Source: Stromatinia cepivora (lineage: Eukaryota > Ascomycota > Leotiomycetes > Helotiales > Sclerotiniaceae). Taken from it: a stretch of DNA of 64,000 nt. The stretch covers positions 992,001 through 1,056,000 of the forward strand of contig RCTD01000005.1 of NCBI GenBank assembly GCA_014898415.1, written 5' to 3'. A program made the position numbers and the translations under genes. A model generated the notes under the pieces. The model was not told where the DNA came from and did not search any database. It saw only the letters and a list, made by a program, of their open reading frames with translations. Of the stretch, positions 40,901 through 52,645 are shown piece after piece (position 1 is the first letter of the stretch; the number at the start of each line of letters is the position of its first letter).

Positions 40901-42950
40901 CATCGTCTTTTTGTTTAAATAATATGATCCAATTTACTTTTGTACAATTGTTAATGATCAATATAAAATAACAATTCCCTTGAATCGATTTTGGGAATAG
41001 TTCTACAATATCGAAATATATAAGTTCGAGTCTCTTTGATTTGTACAGATTTAATTGCTTCGGAATACAATTGATCATTTTGGTGAATATACACATTTCA
41101 CAGATATTTAATTCAATTGGAACCTTTATCAGCTTAGTTATATTGAATACCTTATATAAATTCTTGATCTTATCTGGACCTAGATAATTGAATCTTCGAT
41201 ACCATAACAGATATCTCTTTTTCTCCTTAAATGTTAATTCATTATCGATACCTTTAATACCATCGATTATCTCTGAAGAAAAACCTTTTTCCTGATCATT
41301 TTAATATACATTAGAACAGAGAGCTGTATCCTTATATCCTTTAATCACATATGAAACCATATATATTCCGTCTTGCATTCTAGCATAAATAACTTTCTTA
41401 TTATCCTTCTTGAAATATATATAATAATAATTGAATTCCCCTTACAACCCTATTTCGCAGATTCTTTTTCCTAACAACAAATTTACTCCTAGCCTTAATA
41501 TATATAACACATTTGAAAATAATATCTTAGAATCATCTTCGTATATTATATCCACTAAACCCCAATAACAACAATACATCACTCCCCCATCAATCTTTAT
41601 CCTTCGTTTGGTAATAGATTTTATTAATCTGAATAATAAAGATTAATCAGATATATATAAAGAAGTATTTATATCAATATATTATTTACTAAAGGAAACC
41701 TTACTAATGATTTCTTTTGTCAAATTGCAATCTTCTTTTATTATATCCTCAATATCGGAATCTGATTTAAAGATATTATTAGCAAAATGTATTTGGTCTT
41801 TCTTATTGAAATGGATCTTCTTCGGATTCGATGATCCTTTTCTTTTTTGATAACGAAGGTAATTATAAAGGAGTTTACTGATTCGTATTAAATACGGACA
41901 ATCTCGTATATAATGATCTTTCTTTTGATACAAATCGCAAGTATTGTTTGGGATCTCGAAATCTGATTCTTGATGTCGAGAAACGTACCTAGATCTTTTC
42001 GCAATTTGTATTAGCTCTGATTTATCCTTAAAACAAAATTCTTTAATTTATAAATACTTGATTTTATTATTGATACTAAAACTGATTTGGATATCCAATA
42101 TATCCATTATTCTTTGATAATCGATTAAAAAACTATATATTAAAACCAAAAATAGGGCAGTATCTTGATATGCTGATCGATAATTTTCATCTATAACTCT
42201 TAGTTTCCTTTTATACTCTTTCAATTTATCTCAAGTTTCGATAATGATTATATCGGGATAGATATTGGATTGGAATTTGAAGTTCTGGATTATCGTTATA
42301 TATATATTGGTTGTAACTGTATTAACTCTGGTATATTTTGATTTAAGGTATCTCCAGAGTATATATACTATTGAATATTCATCAATAAAGGTTTCATCGT
42401 TATCATTAAATGTTATACAAATATACAATAATATATTCACTTCGTCCTTTAAATATTCCGATTTCAACTCAACATTATAACATACACAATTATTGATCTT
42501 ATAGACAAATACTATATTGGGTCCTGCAATCTATATATATTTATCTAATATTTGATTAATTGTATAAAACTATCCTTTCCCTTTCAATTATATCTTCATT
42601 TGTCTGAACCATCATTTATAATTATTTTGATTAAACTTCGAAGGATTATTTGATTCCGATATTGTAAAGATTTCTTATTGTTTGATGGATATCGAAGATA
42701 ATCTTCAGATTTTTAAAACGATTTTAAAAAAGGATATACAGCAAATAAATTTAAAATAATAAAGAAATATAAAAATAAAATAATAAAAGAATTCGTAAAA
42801 TCATATTATAATATATTTTCTTATAGCTATACAAACTTACTCTTCGCTTTTGTTATAATTCTATATTGGTATTATACAGATTGCTCTTCGTTCTGGTCTG
42901 TAATATTATGAGTTATAAACTATATTATCGTATTTCAACTTTACTTCAAT
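38000..42950 (-). pseudogene. gag-pol relic of copia D2
   Basis: Minus-strand segments in order. There is a gag piece at 42467-42231 and a zinc-knuckle piece at 41933-41682 (C-x2-Y-x4-H-x4-C, with the second Cys mutated to Tyr). An integrase core start lies at 41096-40878 (KRLELIYFDI). RT at 39329-39075 contains RGFSQV, ETFV and a YFDIKNVF block, and an intact YVDD lies near 38,960. The RNase H approach is at 38717-38496 (YIRSDIVFLVGRL). Stops still separate the segments, so no full polyprotein is encoded. Confidence 0.88.
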
Positions 42951-43063
42951 AGTACTATATGAAAACTCTGATTTTCATTCTATTCCACCCCTACTAGTTA
43001 TATTAATCCTTTCTCGATTTACTTTGCTTTCTAATCATTATTATACAACCGGATTTCATAATT

Positions 43064-43229
43064 TGTTAACTTTTGATACAGAAAATAATAATATTATTGA
43101 TTATATAAATTGAACTAAAGATCTATAATTCTAGTAAAAGTAGAATTGAGGTTATCCCTAAATATGGTCTATGTACCATTGTAATCTTGTGACCTCAATT
43201 CTAATCCTATGATGGCCTCATTTCCAACA
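43064..43229 (-). repeat. 5' LTR (element sense) of copia D2, 166 bp
   Basis: Plus-strand start TGTTAAC (the unmutated form) and end TTTCCAACA, forming a short terminal inverted repeat TGTTRG/CYAACA. Confidence 0.88.
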
Positions 43230-44694
43230 TTATATATATATATATAAATATATAAATATCCAAAAAACCCTTTTCCCCCCCCCCAAAATAAAAAGTCTTT
43301 CTTCTTTCTTTTCTTTCTTTCTTTCGTTTACTTACTTACATACATACTTGCTTACTTATGTATTCACTTCAATAACACACACAAACTGCAAACCACAAGC
43401 CCGCAAGCTACTATTAAAAATCGATCTATCCATCATCCATCATCCATCATTCGTAAGAACTATCTCTACCTATGATCCTTCGACTCTGACACTTCGCCGT
43501 ACGTATTGATCCCTGCTATTCCATAGCCCCCAAACCCGTCCTGTCCATTCCACTTGCATATACCAGTGCATACAAAATAAATCACATGAGCTTGAAACCA
43601 TGCATACAGAAGATGTGACGAATTTGAATGGATGATATATTGAATTTGAATTTCTACCAACAAAACCAAAACCAATTTTAAATCATTTCTCGTCCTCCGG
43701 CTCCCCCATTTGGTATTATAATCCACATTAGCCATAATCCATAAATCCGTAATCTCTAAGAACTTGTAAAACCGGTTTACTATCCTCCCCTACACTATAA
43801 CATCCTGTGTTCATCTAACCCTCCAAATTCATAATCCAATATCCAGTATTGAATAGTCCATCCCGGGATTGAGTTGTGAGTAGAATACACGATTCTAACA
43901 CATGCTCAACATGTGCTTTCTAAAACAAAATGCCAAAAAAGCAGAACCAAACAGAATAACCCAAAGAAAACTAAATAGATGAGGTGAGTAGGCGCAGCCT
44001 CCAAGACCAAATCCTCCTCGTCCAACCTATTAGAACAAGATTGCTGCCTGAGCTTGGAGTCTAGCCCCTAGGTATAGAGAACAAAAGAAATTCTTTGACA
44101 AATCAACCAATGTATGAATCACAGATCCAAGTACTTGGTGATGACTCAAGAAAATTTCCCCCAAAAAACAACCCAATATGATAATCCCTCCCAAACACCA
44201 GGTATATTTCCCTTTTCCCAATGCCCCCCCAAAAACCAAGTGTAAACAAAAGGAAAAAAATAATCATAGACAAAAAAAGTGCCTAGACAGAATTGCCATG
44301 TCCGATCTACCAAATATTCAACGCGCTATGCCGTATTAAACCCGCTATATAATGCTGAAGACTTCAATGATTGTGTTCTTCAAGTATAAATAATGGAGAA
44401 TGGACCTCCTTGTATATATACATCCATCATGGCTAAATCATAATATTGCGTGTTGTCGTTCTTCGATCGTAATTGTTGTAATGGTTAAGGTGAGATGATC
44501 GCGCGCGGTTCAGGTCATGCTGTAGAGGCAGAGGTTGCTCGATTGTGACCGGTGAAAAGGAGTGTGAGTTCAGATGGTGGAGCGGAAGAAGTTCTGCGAC
44601 GGAATGAGTAGAGATATGTGATCCAATGGTTGAATTCGAAGCGCACAAGAGGTTGCAATTGCCATGAACAGCCAGTTACTGAAGACAATATGTT
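43230..44694. other. boundary of AT-rich block and gene-poor spacer
   Basis: The first ~30 bases are (TA)n, then a C run, CTTT/ACTT microsatellites (43,285-43,350) and CATC repeats (43,430-43,455). Base composition becomes normal from about 43,260. Small open stretches exist on both strands but none looks like a protein. Part of it may be the 3' untranslated region of the small gene at 44695-44952. Confidence 0.6.
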
Positions 44695-44952
44695 TCATCT
44701 GCGATGTTGTCTAGATGAGTGTGTATGCGAACTATGACTGGCTGTGTGATAGCCAGAGTCTGAATAGTCTTCTCGCGCATATGGATCTTGGTAGGGTTGG
44801 TGTGTTGAGTGTTTGTCGCAAGCATATCCCACCAATACCGTTCTCTCTTGAATTCCATGGCCTTGCGTACCATATGCCGCGCACATATCAACGCTGTGCT
44901 GGTAGTAGAGGCAGCGGCAGACTGAGTATCTTTCGACCACGAGGTAGCACAT
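44695..44952 (-). CDS. small conserved fungal protein with Cys-rich N-terminus, 85 aa
   Basis: A single-exon frame from ATG at 44952 to TGA at 44697-44695. The N-terminal half contains VCRCLYYQHSVD, CAAYGTQGHG and ERTVLVGYACDKH, with Cys at about 2, 12, 14, 24 and 45, plus several His. This resembles small uncharacterised ascomycete proteins I recall with the same C-x-C-L-Y-Y-x-H and VLVGY-x-C blocks. A Cys/His cluster of this kind could bind metal (inference). The C-terminal part is Ser/His/Tyr-rich and probably disordered. No signal peptide or membrane segment. The frame stays open upstream of the ATG for at least 20 codons, so a longer N-terminus or upstream exon is possible. Function unknown. 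Confidence 0.6.
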   Translation of the reverse strand: MCYLVVERYSVCRCLYYQHSVDMCAAYGTQGHGIQERTVLVGYACDKHSTHQPYQDPYAREDYSDSGYHTASHSSHTHSSRQHRR

Positions 44953-46393
44953 ATTGGATGATGATTTGAGTATTCCGCTGGTAGTTGTCGATTTCGTATG
45001 TTGTATATAGCGTAGAGGGTTTTGGTTGCAATGACAGAGGGGTAACTAAGATGAGTATAGAGACAATGAAAAGTATGAGATCAACGAGAAATGAGGCAAT
45101 GAAATATATTAACTAGCAGACTGAAAGAAGATGATGCCTGGACAAAGGAAGTCTAAACTTGACAGATGATGAAGCTTGTGATGTAAAGGTAGGAGTCATT
45201 GATCGAAGGAATATGACTGCCTTATAATCTCTGCCACTTGAATGAGTGAGTCTTCCCGTGATGGGAAATAAGGCAACAGTGGGTATGGGCTGGTGAATGA
45301 ACCTGCATGTAGGATATGCAGGTCAACAAACATGCAGGAAACCTATACATGGGATGAGATGATGAGCCGTAGGCGCAGTGGAGAGTTGGAAGTATATCTG
45401 CCTCAGTACAGACATTCTTGCAGGAAAAGAAAGCCATGCCTGTTCATATCTCGAACCAAGTCCCAAATGGATGGGTCTTCTACCACGAGGTGGCTTACCA
45501 TCACCTCGATAGAGACAAGGTATATGGAAGGAAACTAGGTCTCTCATGGATGGGCTGAAATAGAAACCTTGAAAGCGCCGAGCAAAAGCCTCAGCCTCGA
45601 CTAAGAACAAGTACTTGTTCTGAGATAGTTCCGAAAAGTCGGGATTATTGATCTACGCAAGATCGATTTAGGTTAAGACGGATAAACCGGGATATGGCAG
45701 TAGGTTGCTAAAGAAGGAATAAGATGGTGGAACGTGTATTCAAGCCTTGGCTGTGCAGGAAAAAGACCACCATTGTTGACAGATACCCACTACGGTTTGG
45801 TCGAGAGTTCTCTACAACGGCAAGTACCATGGAGGCTCTCTGAACAATCTCGGTCTAGAGAAAGGACAACTATAAGAATAAGAGGCAGTGTGGATTAGTA
45901 TGGTATGAAAGCATAATAGTTGGCCGTGGGTAGACTAATAGTTAGTGACGGAAGTGAGTAGTCAGAAATAGAAATGTAATGGGGACGGGAACGGAGATGG
46001 AGGAATCGGGAAGGAATGTTTGTAGCAACATTGAATAAGTCGGTAAGCATTGCTAGGATAGGTGAAGTATGGAAAAGTAGGTAAAGTTTAGTCAGCCGTA
46101 AGTAGGTGGACAAGTTTGGAATTAGATTCATAGTAATGAAAGTACCCAAGTAGAGAATAGTGCAATAATAGTAAGAAGATGAGAACCTAATTGGGTGATC
46201 GCGCGTAAAGGTAACAAATTGCCGCGAGACTCATTACAATTCCATGTTGATGAAATGTTACATTACCGTAAGTAAGGTAACGAGAGCTGCCAGATTCAAT
46301 CCTTGGATGAATATTGGTCGGTCAGCGAAGAAAGTTTGATAGAAATTGTTGTGCAGTTATCGTTTCAAGGTTTGTGTTTGTGTTTGTGTTTGT

Positions 46394-46442
46394 GGTGAAG
46401 GGTGAAGGGTGAAGGGTGAAGGGTGAAGGGTGAAGGGTGAAG
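46394..46442 (+). repeat. heptamer minisatellite (GGTGAAG)x7
   Basis: Seven perfect units, directly preceded by a TGTGTT/TTTGTG hexamer run (46,371-46,393). Confidence 0.95.
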
Positions 46443-47080
46443 TGATGGAAATGTTGTCAGCAAATAAAATCTAAATTCAGCTTTTTCCCCACTAAAACCA
46501 TTAGCTTGAATTTTATAACAGGGGCCATGTCTTCCCTAGGAGGAAAAATAATATGATTGGATGAATAACGACCCTCTTCAATTTCTTAATGTTTGATATT
46601 CCTAAAGAATGTCCGATTTTTATCAAATAGGAACTTTAATAAAAGCCGTTGGAGAGAAATAGATCCAACAACAATTTCATCATCTCAACTACCGGACAAA
46701 TGAGAATGAGACATTCTTTATTCTGCACCTTGATGATGATCGTTTTACTAGATATCATTAACATCTGTACGTAATCCACAAGAGAAATGGTATTCAGGCG
46801 CTTAGATGCTCGTACTGTAAAACAACAGATTTCAGTTGTAAGTAGGTAGTTTGATGGATCTTCCATCTCTTTTTAGAACTCGGGTCGATCTATAGCTATC
46901 CGATCTATTTCAAGTTTTTCAATTCTTTTCCGTATACCTATATTTCCATATCCGTAAGATTGTACTTCTATACTTATCCATAAACCCCATAACCATCCCA
47001 ATCCCTATACAATCACCCATAACTGAAGTGCCTAAGGACTCATACCAAACCCCATTATGAAATTTATAGAAACCTTCACT

Positions 47081-47149
47081 CATACATTCATACATTCATA
47101 CATTCATACATTCATACATTCATACATTCATACATTCATACATTCATTA
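47081..47149 (+). repeat. octamer microsatellite (CATACATT)x8
   Basis: About eight perfect 8-bp units in non-coding sequence. Confidence 0.95.
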
Positions 47150-48102
47150 TTGACCACTAACCCCTAAACTACACCGAAGGAAGCCCATTTCCCATGCCCA
47201 AACAAGCAATTATGCTCAGCTGAACCAGGCAGGCATACTCACTGACCACATTCCAAAGCATCATTCATCTCCAGCTATTCCAAGTAGTTCGTGTCCGCTT
47301 ACAGATTCTGATTTCGGGGAAAGAGTCACTTCTAAAATCTAGAGTAATAGCTAGGTAGCTAGGTAGCTAAGGTATTTGTGGGGTACGTATTGAAATGAAA
47401 CACAAAGCTTCTTGCTTCTGAAACATGTTTTAGATTTGGTAGATTCTTGATGCGACTTGTTGATATTATTTCAATCTTTCATATTCATCTTTCATATTCA
47501 TATTCATATTCATATTTGATCAATATCATATGTAAATATTAACCTCGACAATTGCTTGCACTCCTCTCCTTCCCTCCAGTAAATCCATTCAATCCCCCAA
47601 ACCAAACTCACCATATGCATAACCTTAACCTGCTCCATATCAATTCCCTCACTTCCAACCCGAGAATCTGCCTCGTACCCACCATTCACCTCTAGCACAC
47701 ACCAACCCATTCAGCCTCGCACTAAAACCAACCCGAACTCGTAAGGCGACCTATCTGAATTCCGAACAAAACCCCCACTACAAACCCATGCTAACAAGCA
47801 AGCAAGCAAGCACTGCCTCATTGTGGCTCACCTATTATGACATTACCTTTACTCCTCTAATTTTTGCACTTTCGCACATATGTACTTTGAGATATCGTCA
47901 CCGTACAGTAAGACAACGACTAGGTACCTAGGTAGTTATGTCATTTGATCAGGAACCTTTATGGAGTATTACGCTGTGTATATCCTAGTATCATGTACAT
48001 TACATGTATGTATCACGGGGACTCCGAGAATTATCACGAGGAGAAATTGTCGACATGGCTGGTAATGGCATGGTGTTTTCGGAATTAATTGATCGTGCAT
48101 TT

Positions 48103-48132
48103 GCATGGGATGGGATGGGATGGGATGGGAGG
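48103..48132 (+). repeat. pentamer repeat (TGGGA)n
   Basis: Five TGGGA units in tandem, ending in GGAGGG. Confidence 0.9.
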
Positions 48133-48365
48133 GATTGTTGCCTCGGTGGTTTGTAGATGCAAATGTTGGTTAGGACGGATTTTGAGAATGTCGATTAAGT
48201 ATCATGTGAGTTTATTCGGGTTGATTGTTTCTAGGTATCTAGATACTGGTAGTGTTCAATTGATTTCTTGCATTTGAATGAGATTCGTGATTGATGGTAG
48301 TGTTAATACTAGCTAGGTAAGCCACGAATGGAATGGCATTCTCTTAGCAACGAACTCATTAATCC

Positions 48366-48455
48366 CCACCACCCATCATCCACCATCATCCACCATCATC
48401 CACCATGATGACAACGAAACCAACGAAACAAACGAAATAAACGAAATAAACGGCC
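48366..48455 (+). repeat. CATCATCCAC and AACGAAA short repeats
   Basis: Three CATCATCCAC-type units, then five AACGAAAY/W units, in non-coding sequence. Confidence 0.8.
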
Positions 48456-49307
48456 TACCAGCATTCAGCCACGTTCCCAACCGGGGTGATCAAAAGATTC
48501 CGGTAGATGAATTCGAAACCTACTAGTAGTTATATCTAGTGTAATGGGCAACTACATCTACACTAGACAATAACATTGAACCGGTCTACTGGTCTTGCAT
48601 CACATCACCTCACATCACCTCACACCACACCACGCCACATCCCATAGTAAAACATCTATCTGATTTATAAATATTCCAACACGTCTAACCTATACCATCA
48701 TCACAACCTCAATCCCACTCCCAACATCCATCTCAATATCTACTCTACAACTCAAATAAAAACTAACGCACACTACACCTATCTACCCATCCATCCACCT
48801 ACCTATAGCTACCAAAGTACCCATCCCTTCAGCTCCTCAAATAAACTTTCAAGCTTTCAAACTCCCGAGCTGAGATACGATCCATATCAGTCACCCACCC
48901 AACCAACCAACATCTTGTTTGTATCCATCTACGCAGCGTTTACGAGGGCCTTGTCTTTGTTTACTCGTATGTTCTTATATTAGTTATTAGTATATTGGTA
49001 AGTTATTGAGGTATTCATACCCACAACTTACGGACCAATTCCGAGAGAGTAGAGAGTAGAGAGTGGAGAGTGGAGAGTAGAGATTTGGATACTAGGTACT
49101 CTCAATCTTACTTCATACGTATAATACAGTACAGTACAAGACGATGGTGATTAACGAAGGTACGATATACATTTGATAGGGTTACGAGATGTAAATAAAG
49201 GTAAATATAAATGTAAATGTAAGTTCATATACAGTTCAGGTAACTGTAATTAAAATTATATTGATCAATTGGTCAACATCTATTTTATCTTCTCCGTTTT
49301 GAATTCT

Positions 49308-49347
49308 TTTCTTTCTTTCTTTCTTTCTTTCCTTCCTTCCTTCCTTC
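49308..49347 (+). repeat. CTTT/CCTT pyrimidine microsatellite
   Basis: CTTT repeated about five times, followed by CCTT repeated about four times. Confidence 0.9.
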
Positions 49348-49619
49348 TTTTATTCCAATCCTTTCCAAGTTTCCCTTTCCCCTATTTTATCCTCCATGGC
49401 TTTGCCGTACTCCATTCTGAATCATCCATCCGCATTGAATCTTAAGCATGTCCAGCCGGTTTCAAAAAGGAATATCGCGCGTATTTGCACCTGTGTACAA
49501 AGCTGAAAGCTGCCGCCAAAGAAATCTCTCAATCTTCTTCTTTTCTTCTCTCACACCAACTCAGCCTCCAAATACCCTCCAAAAAAACATACAAAACCCA
49601 CGCTCAAACATGCCACAGC

Positions 49620-52600
49620 TCAAGTATTATTTTGAGCCCCCTCAATCCCATGCTTCAAATTCTTAATAAACCAATCCGAATTAGCATCCACCATAAAATT
49701 CGTAATATTAAACTCATTGGCTCCATTTCCCATCTCCGGCATTTGAATATCACCCACCCCATTCCCACCATTTCCATTTTCATTTCCTTGAGCAGAACTG
49801 GAAGGATCTCCCGGAATAACAGGTAATCTAGGAACATTAAAGAAATCAAAAACATCCAAATACTCCAATTCATTAGGAGCTGGTGTTCTTGCCGGTGTAA
49901 TACTAGGCATCCGGGAAAGTCCTACATATTTAGGTTGTCTGGAAATCAAAAAATCTAAATCATATGCACATCTTCTCATATCTGCTAGGATTTTGACCGA
50001 GGAAGGAGTGACACGTTCACCGTTTGTCCCGGCGGCACGTTCACTGTCACGATGTTCATCAAGCACGCGTTGGAGAATGGTTGTGTAGCGTTCTGCTACG
50101 AGCCAGTAACTGCCCATTTCTCTGAGGGTGTCGACGAAGAATTGAATTTGGGGGCTGAGTTTGTGTTCGATGGTTGAACCGTGTACGAGAAGTAATCGAG
50201 CGGCTACCCAAAGCGTGAACGCAAATGGTGGGCCTAATTTTGGAAGCATGTTGTTTTGAACTACGTATCTATAGGATGTGTCAGTACGTGTCAAGAAACT
50301 TGTTTTGTAAAACCCCAGGTTCTCGAGAAAATTAAGTCATATTGGGCTCTGGGGGCGGATCATTGCTAAGGTTAGGAAAAAAAACATGTACGTACTCTCC
50401 TAAGGCTGCAATATTTTCAACAGCACCATGACAACGTTGACTTGCACTATACGAAGAAGTAAAAATAAGCGATCTAGTGGTAGGGTAAGCAGCCGATGAA
50501 TGAAGTCGTATTACTGCCGTGTGGTATGTCGCGTGTAGCATGACCCAGCCACAATTGATGGATTTATTGCTTCCTGGTTGAAAAAGCTTCGCCATGTTTC
50601 CATAATCACCAGGCAGATTGAATTTCCATGAAGTGAGCATATTGTCTAGTTCTCGATATTCGCCTTGCCATTGTTCAACGTCGGACAAGGCACTGATATC
50701 CACTGGCTTTTTCAAAAATTTGTGAATTCTGGAAAGAATACCAAGGATTTCGATATAGTATGAGAATGCGCCAAGATTCTCGGGTTTATCAATATCGTAT
50801 TCCGTCCTTTCGCTCGTGCGAAACCACCTTGTTTCCACATTCTGATTTTTATTCCAAAGATCGTCTCGGCAAGGTAAAGTTCTGTCAATTTCTTTTTCAT
50901 CCAAGGCAAATTCGAAAGCTGTCGCAATTGTGGCATATCGATCCAAGAGATATACCATCCAGAAGAGTCGTCTTCGAGATTCCTCTTCGATCCAATTCTC
51001 AGGCTCTGGCAATACCATTGCTCGAAGTGTATAGATTGAAGGATAGTTTGGCGACACAGAGAAGGAAGTAGTCTCTACAGCAAGTCCCAATTGAACTACC
51101 GAGCGCGTGATTAGAGCTAATAAATTCCATCCAGGTGGGCCGTTACTACTGCCCACCAGATCCAAGGCCAGGATTACCAGAGCCTGTAAAGCCTTGACAG
51201 AGGAGTTTTCTAGTCCATATAATAATACTTTTTGCTTAGATATATCATGATAATGTCGCCTCCTCTCTTCGGTCAGTCGTTGATCCATGGAAAATCTCAA
51301 AGTAGTGGCTACAATAGCATGTAAAAGTATTTTGTCTGATTCATCCAAAGCAGATGGACCGAATAAGGAGTCCAGTGTAGATCTTCGATGTAATATTGGA
51401 CACCAAGTATTGACATATTTGAAGTAGAGGTCAACTAGCGCATACAAAAGATCATATGGTGGGAGAGCATGGTCGGAAGAGACGTCGCTTGAGTTGTGGG
51501 TTATATTCAAGCTGGGTGATTGTAGAGGTGGCTGGTTTGTACTATAGAAATCTGGTGCTTGACTGGTTGATATTGAGTGATTATGTTGTTGCATTTCCAT
51601 GGATAAATGAGATCCCTGTGACCCCGGGGTGTGTTGCTGATGAAAGATATCACTATGGATAGATGGCATCGTGGGATTTGGAGGTATCGAATGTCCAAAA
51701 TCCATGGATGTACTTCGTTGTCCAAAGGTAGAAGGTTTCTGAAGAAATAGGGCTGTCTCGGCTCTAGCAACATGTCCTACACGGTGACTAGAGAGTCCCT
51801 CATTTGGTTTGAAGCTGTTAATACTTTGTGGTGTACCGTGATCGCTCGAAACACTGTTGGGAACTCTATTGTTGTTCTGACTAAAAGATGATTCTAAGAT
51901 CTGAGCATGCGAGCGCAGAATATCCTCGAGTCGATCCAATCTTTGTTCCAGTTCTCGGCCATACCCAGCTCTCAATCCGGGTTTCTTGCGCTCTTTGTAT
52001 TCACATACGGCACCATTGCGGCTACACCATCCGCATGATGGTTGACCACGATCACATTTGACCTATTCGTGTCAGATTTATATGTATTCAAACATTGAAA
52101 AGTCAGATTGTAGACTTTGGAGTAAATCATCAAAACCATTCCGACACATGTAGAAAATACTTCTTCTGCGTAACACATATGGTTCCATCAACCATCATAT
52201 GTATGTTTGATCAGACTGTGACCGGGGTGTAGGGATAAGGTTTACAATCTTCCATCAAGAAAGTTTTAATAAATTCTGATTTGATATATCGTACCTTTCT
52301 TTGCTTACATAGCTCACACCTTCGACGAAATGTCAGCCAATCATATCCAACAATTTTCGTATCATTGATTGGGGGATCATCTTCCGATTCCTTGATCGGA
52401 AGAGTAATGGAGGAATCATCATGGATATCCATTGATTGGTTATTAGGATTAGGAACATTTGTGAAAGAATGAAACATAATTCCTTACGAAACTGACATTG
52501 GTCGACGTTGCCTCTTACGAGGACCGTCTCCATTTGCATCAATACTATCCTCCTCCCCGCTGTAAGACTGATCATTGTCTCCATCACTCTCGGGTTGAGT

Positions 52601-52645
52601 TGCACCTGAACGTAAAGACGTTCTAGGTGATTGCTGATTATCCAT
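49620..52645 (-). CDS. Zn2Cys6 transcription factor, candidate L-rhamnose regulator, 832 aa
   Basis: Four exons: 52645-52488, 52319-52295 (25-nt microexon), 52062-50396 and 50268-49620, totalling 2,499 nt. Splicing builds a complete C-x2-C-x6-C-x6-C-x2-C-x6-C binuclear cluster at residues 54-80 (CELCKQRKVKC then CGWC). It is preceded by a basic PRKRQRR stretch and followed by a linker and short coiled coil (ELEQRLDRLEDIL). The fungal-specific regulatory domain spans roughly 230-500, with LLHAIVATTLRF, SRRRLFWMVYLLDRY and PCRDDLW. The C-terminus is Gly/Asn-rich. It would act as a nuclear DNA-binding regulator. It is divergent from LRA3 across 1.1 kb, which suggests control of the rhamnose genes, as pathway-linked Zn2Cys6 regulators often do. 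The target is inferred; no orthology to RhaR or TRC1 was tested. Confidence 0.88.

Larger units (their letters stand above)
37749..43229 (-). mobile_element. Ty1/copia element D, copy 2, complete, 5.48 kb, minus orientation
   Basis: LTRs of 166 bp at 37749-37914 and 43064-43229, collinear with D1 throughout. It is inserted in the gypsy copy 2 3' LTR. The flanks read TATTT on the left and TTATA on the right, so a target duplication is not clear, and sequence to the right does not resume the gypsy LTR. D2 retains longer open segments than D1. Confidence 0.92.
44953..49619. other. 4.7 kb gene-poor region rich in mini- and microsatellites
   Basis: No frame here convinces as coding. The longest open stretches (45.2-45.6 kb) overlap on opposite strands and resemble no family I know. 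Simple repeats are dense: GGTGAAG, CATACATT, TGGGA, CATCATCCAC, AACGAAA and CTTT/CCTT arrays. The right end (about 49,400-49,619) is probably the 3' untranslated region of the regulator gene. A long non-coding transcript or the long leader of the small gene at 44695-44952 cannot be excluded. Confidence 0.55.

Noticed and set aside
43466..43735. 89-codon minus-strand frame just right of the heterochromatin edge
   Set aside because: Low complexity and no family match; probably chance in non-coding DNA or a 3' untranslated region.
45293..45610. Overlapping open frames on both strands (81 and 95 codons)
   Set aside because: They overlap head-on, share no family features I recognise, have no clear start context or introns, and lie among repeats.
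46394..46442. GGTGAAG array as a possible telomere-like or CRISPR repeat
   Set aside because: Not a known fungal telomere unit. Units are contiguous without spacers, so it is a simple minisatellite.
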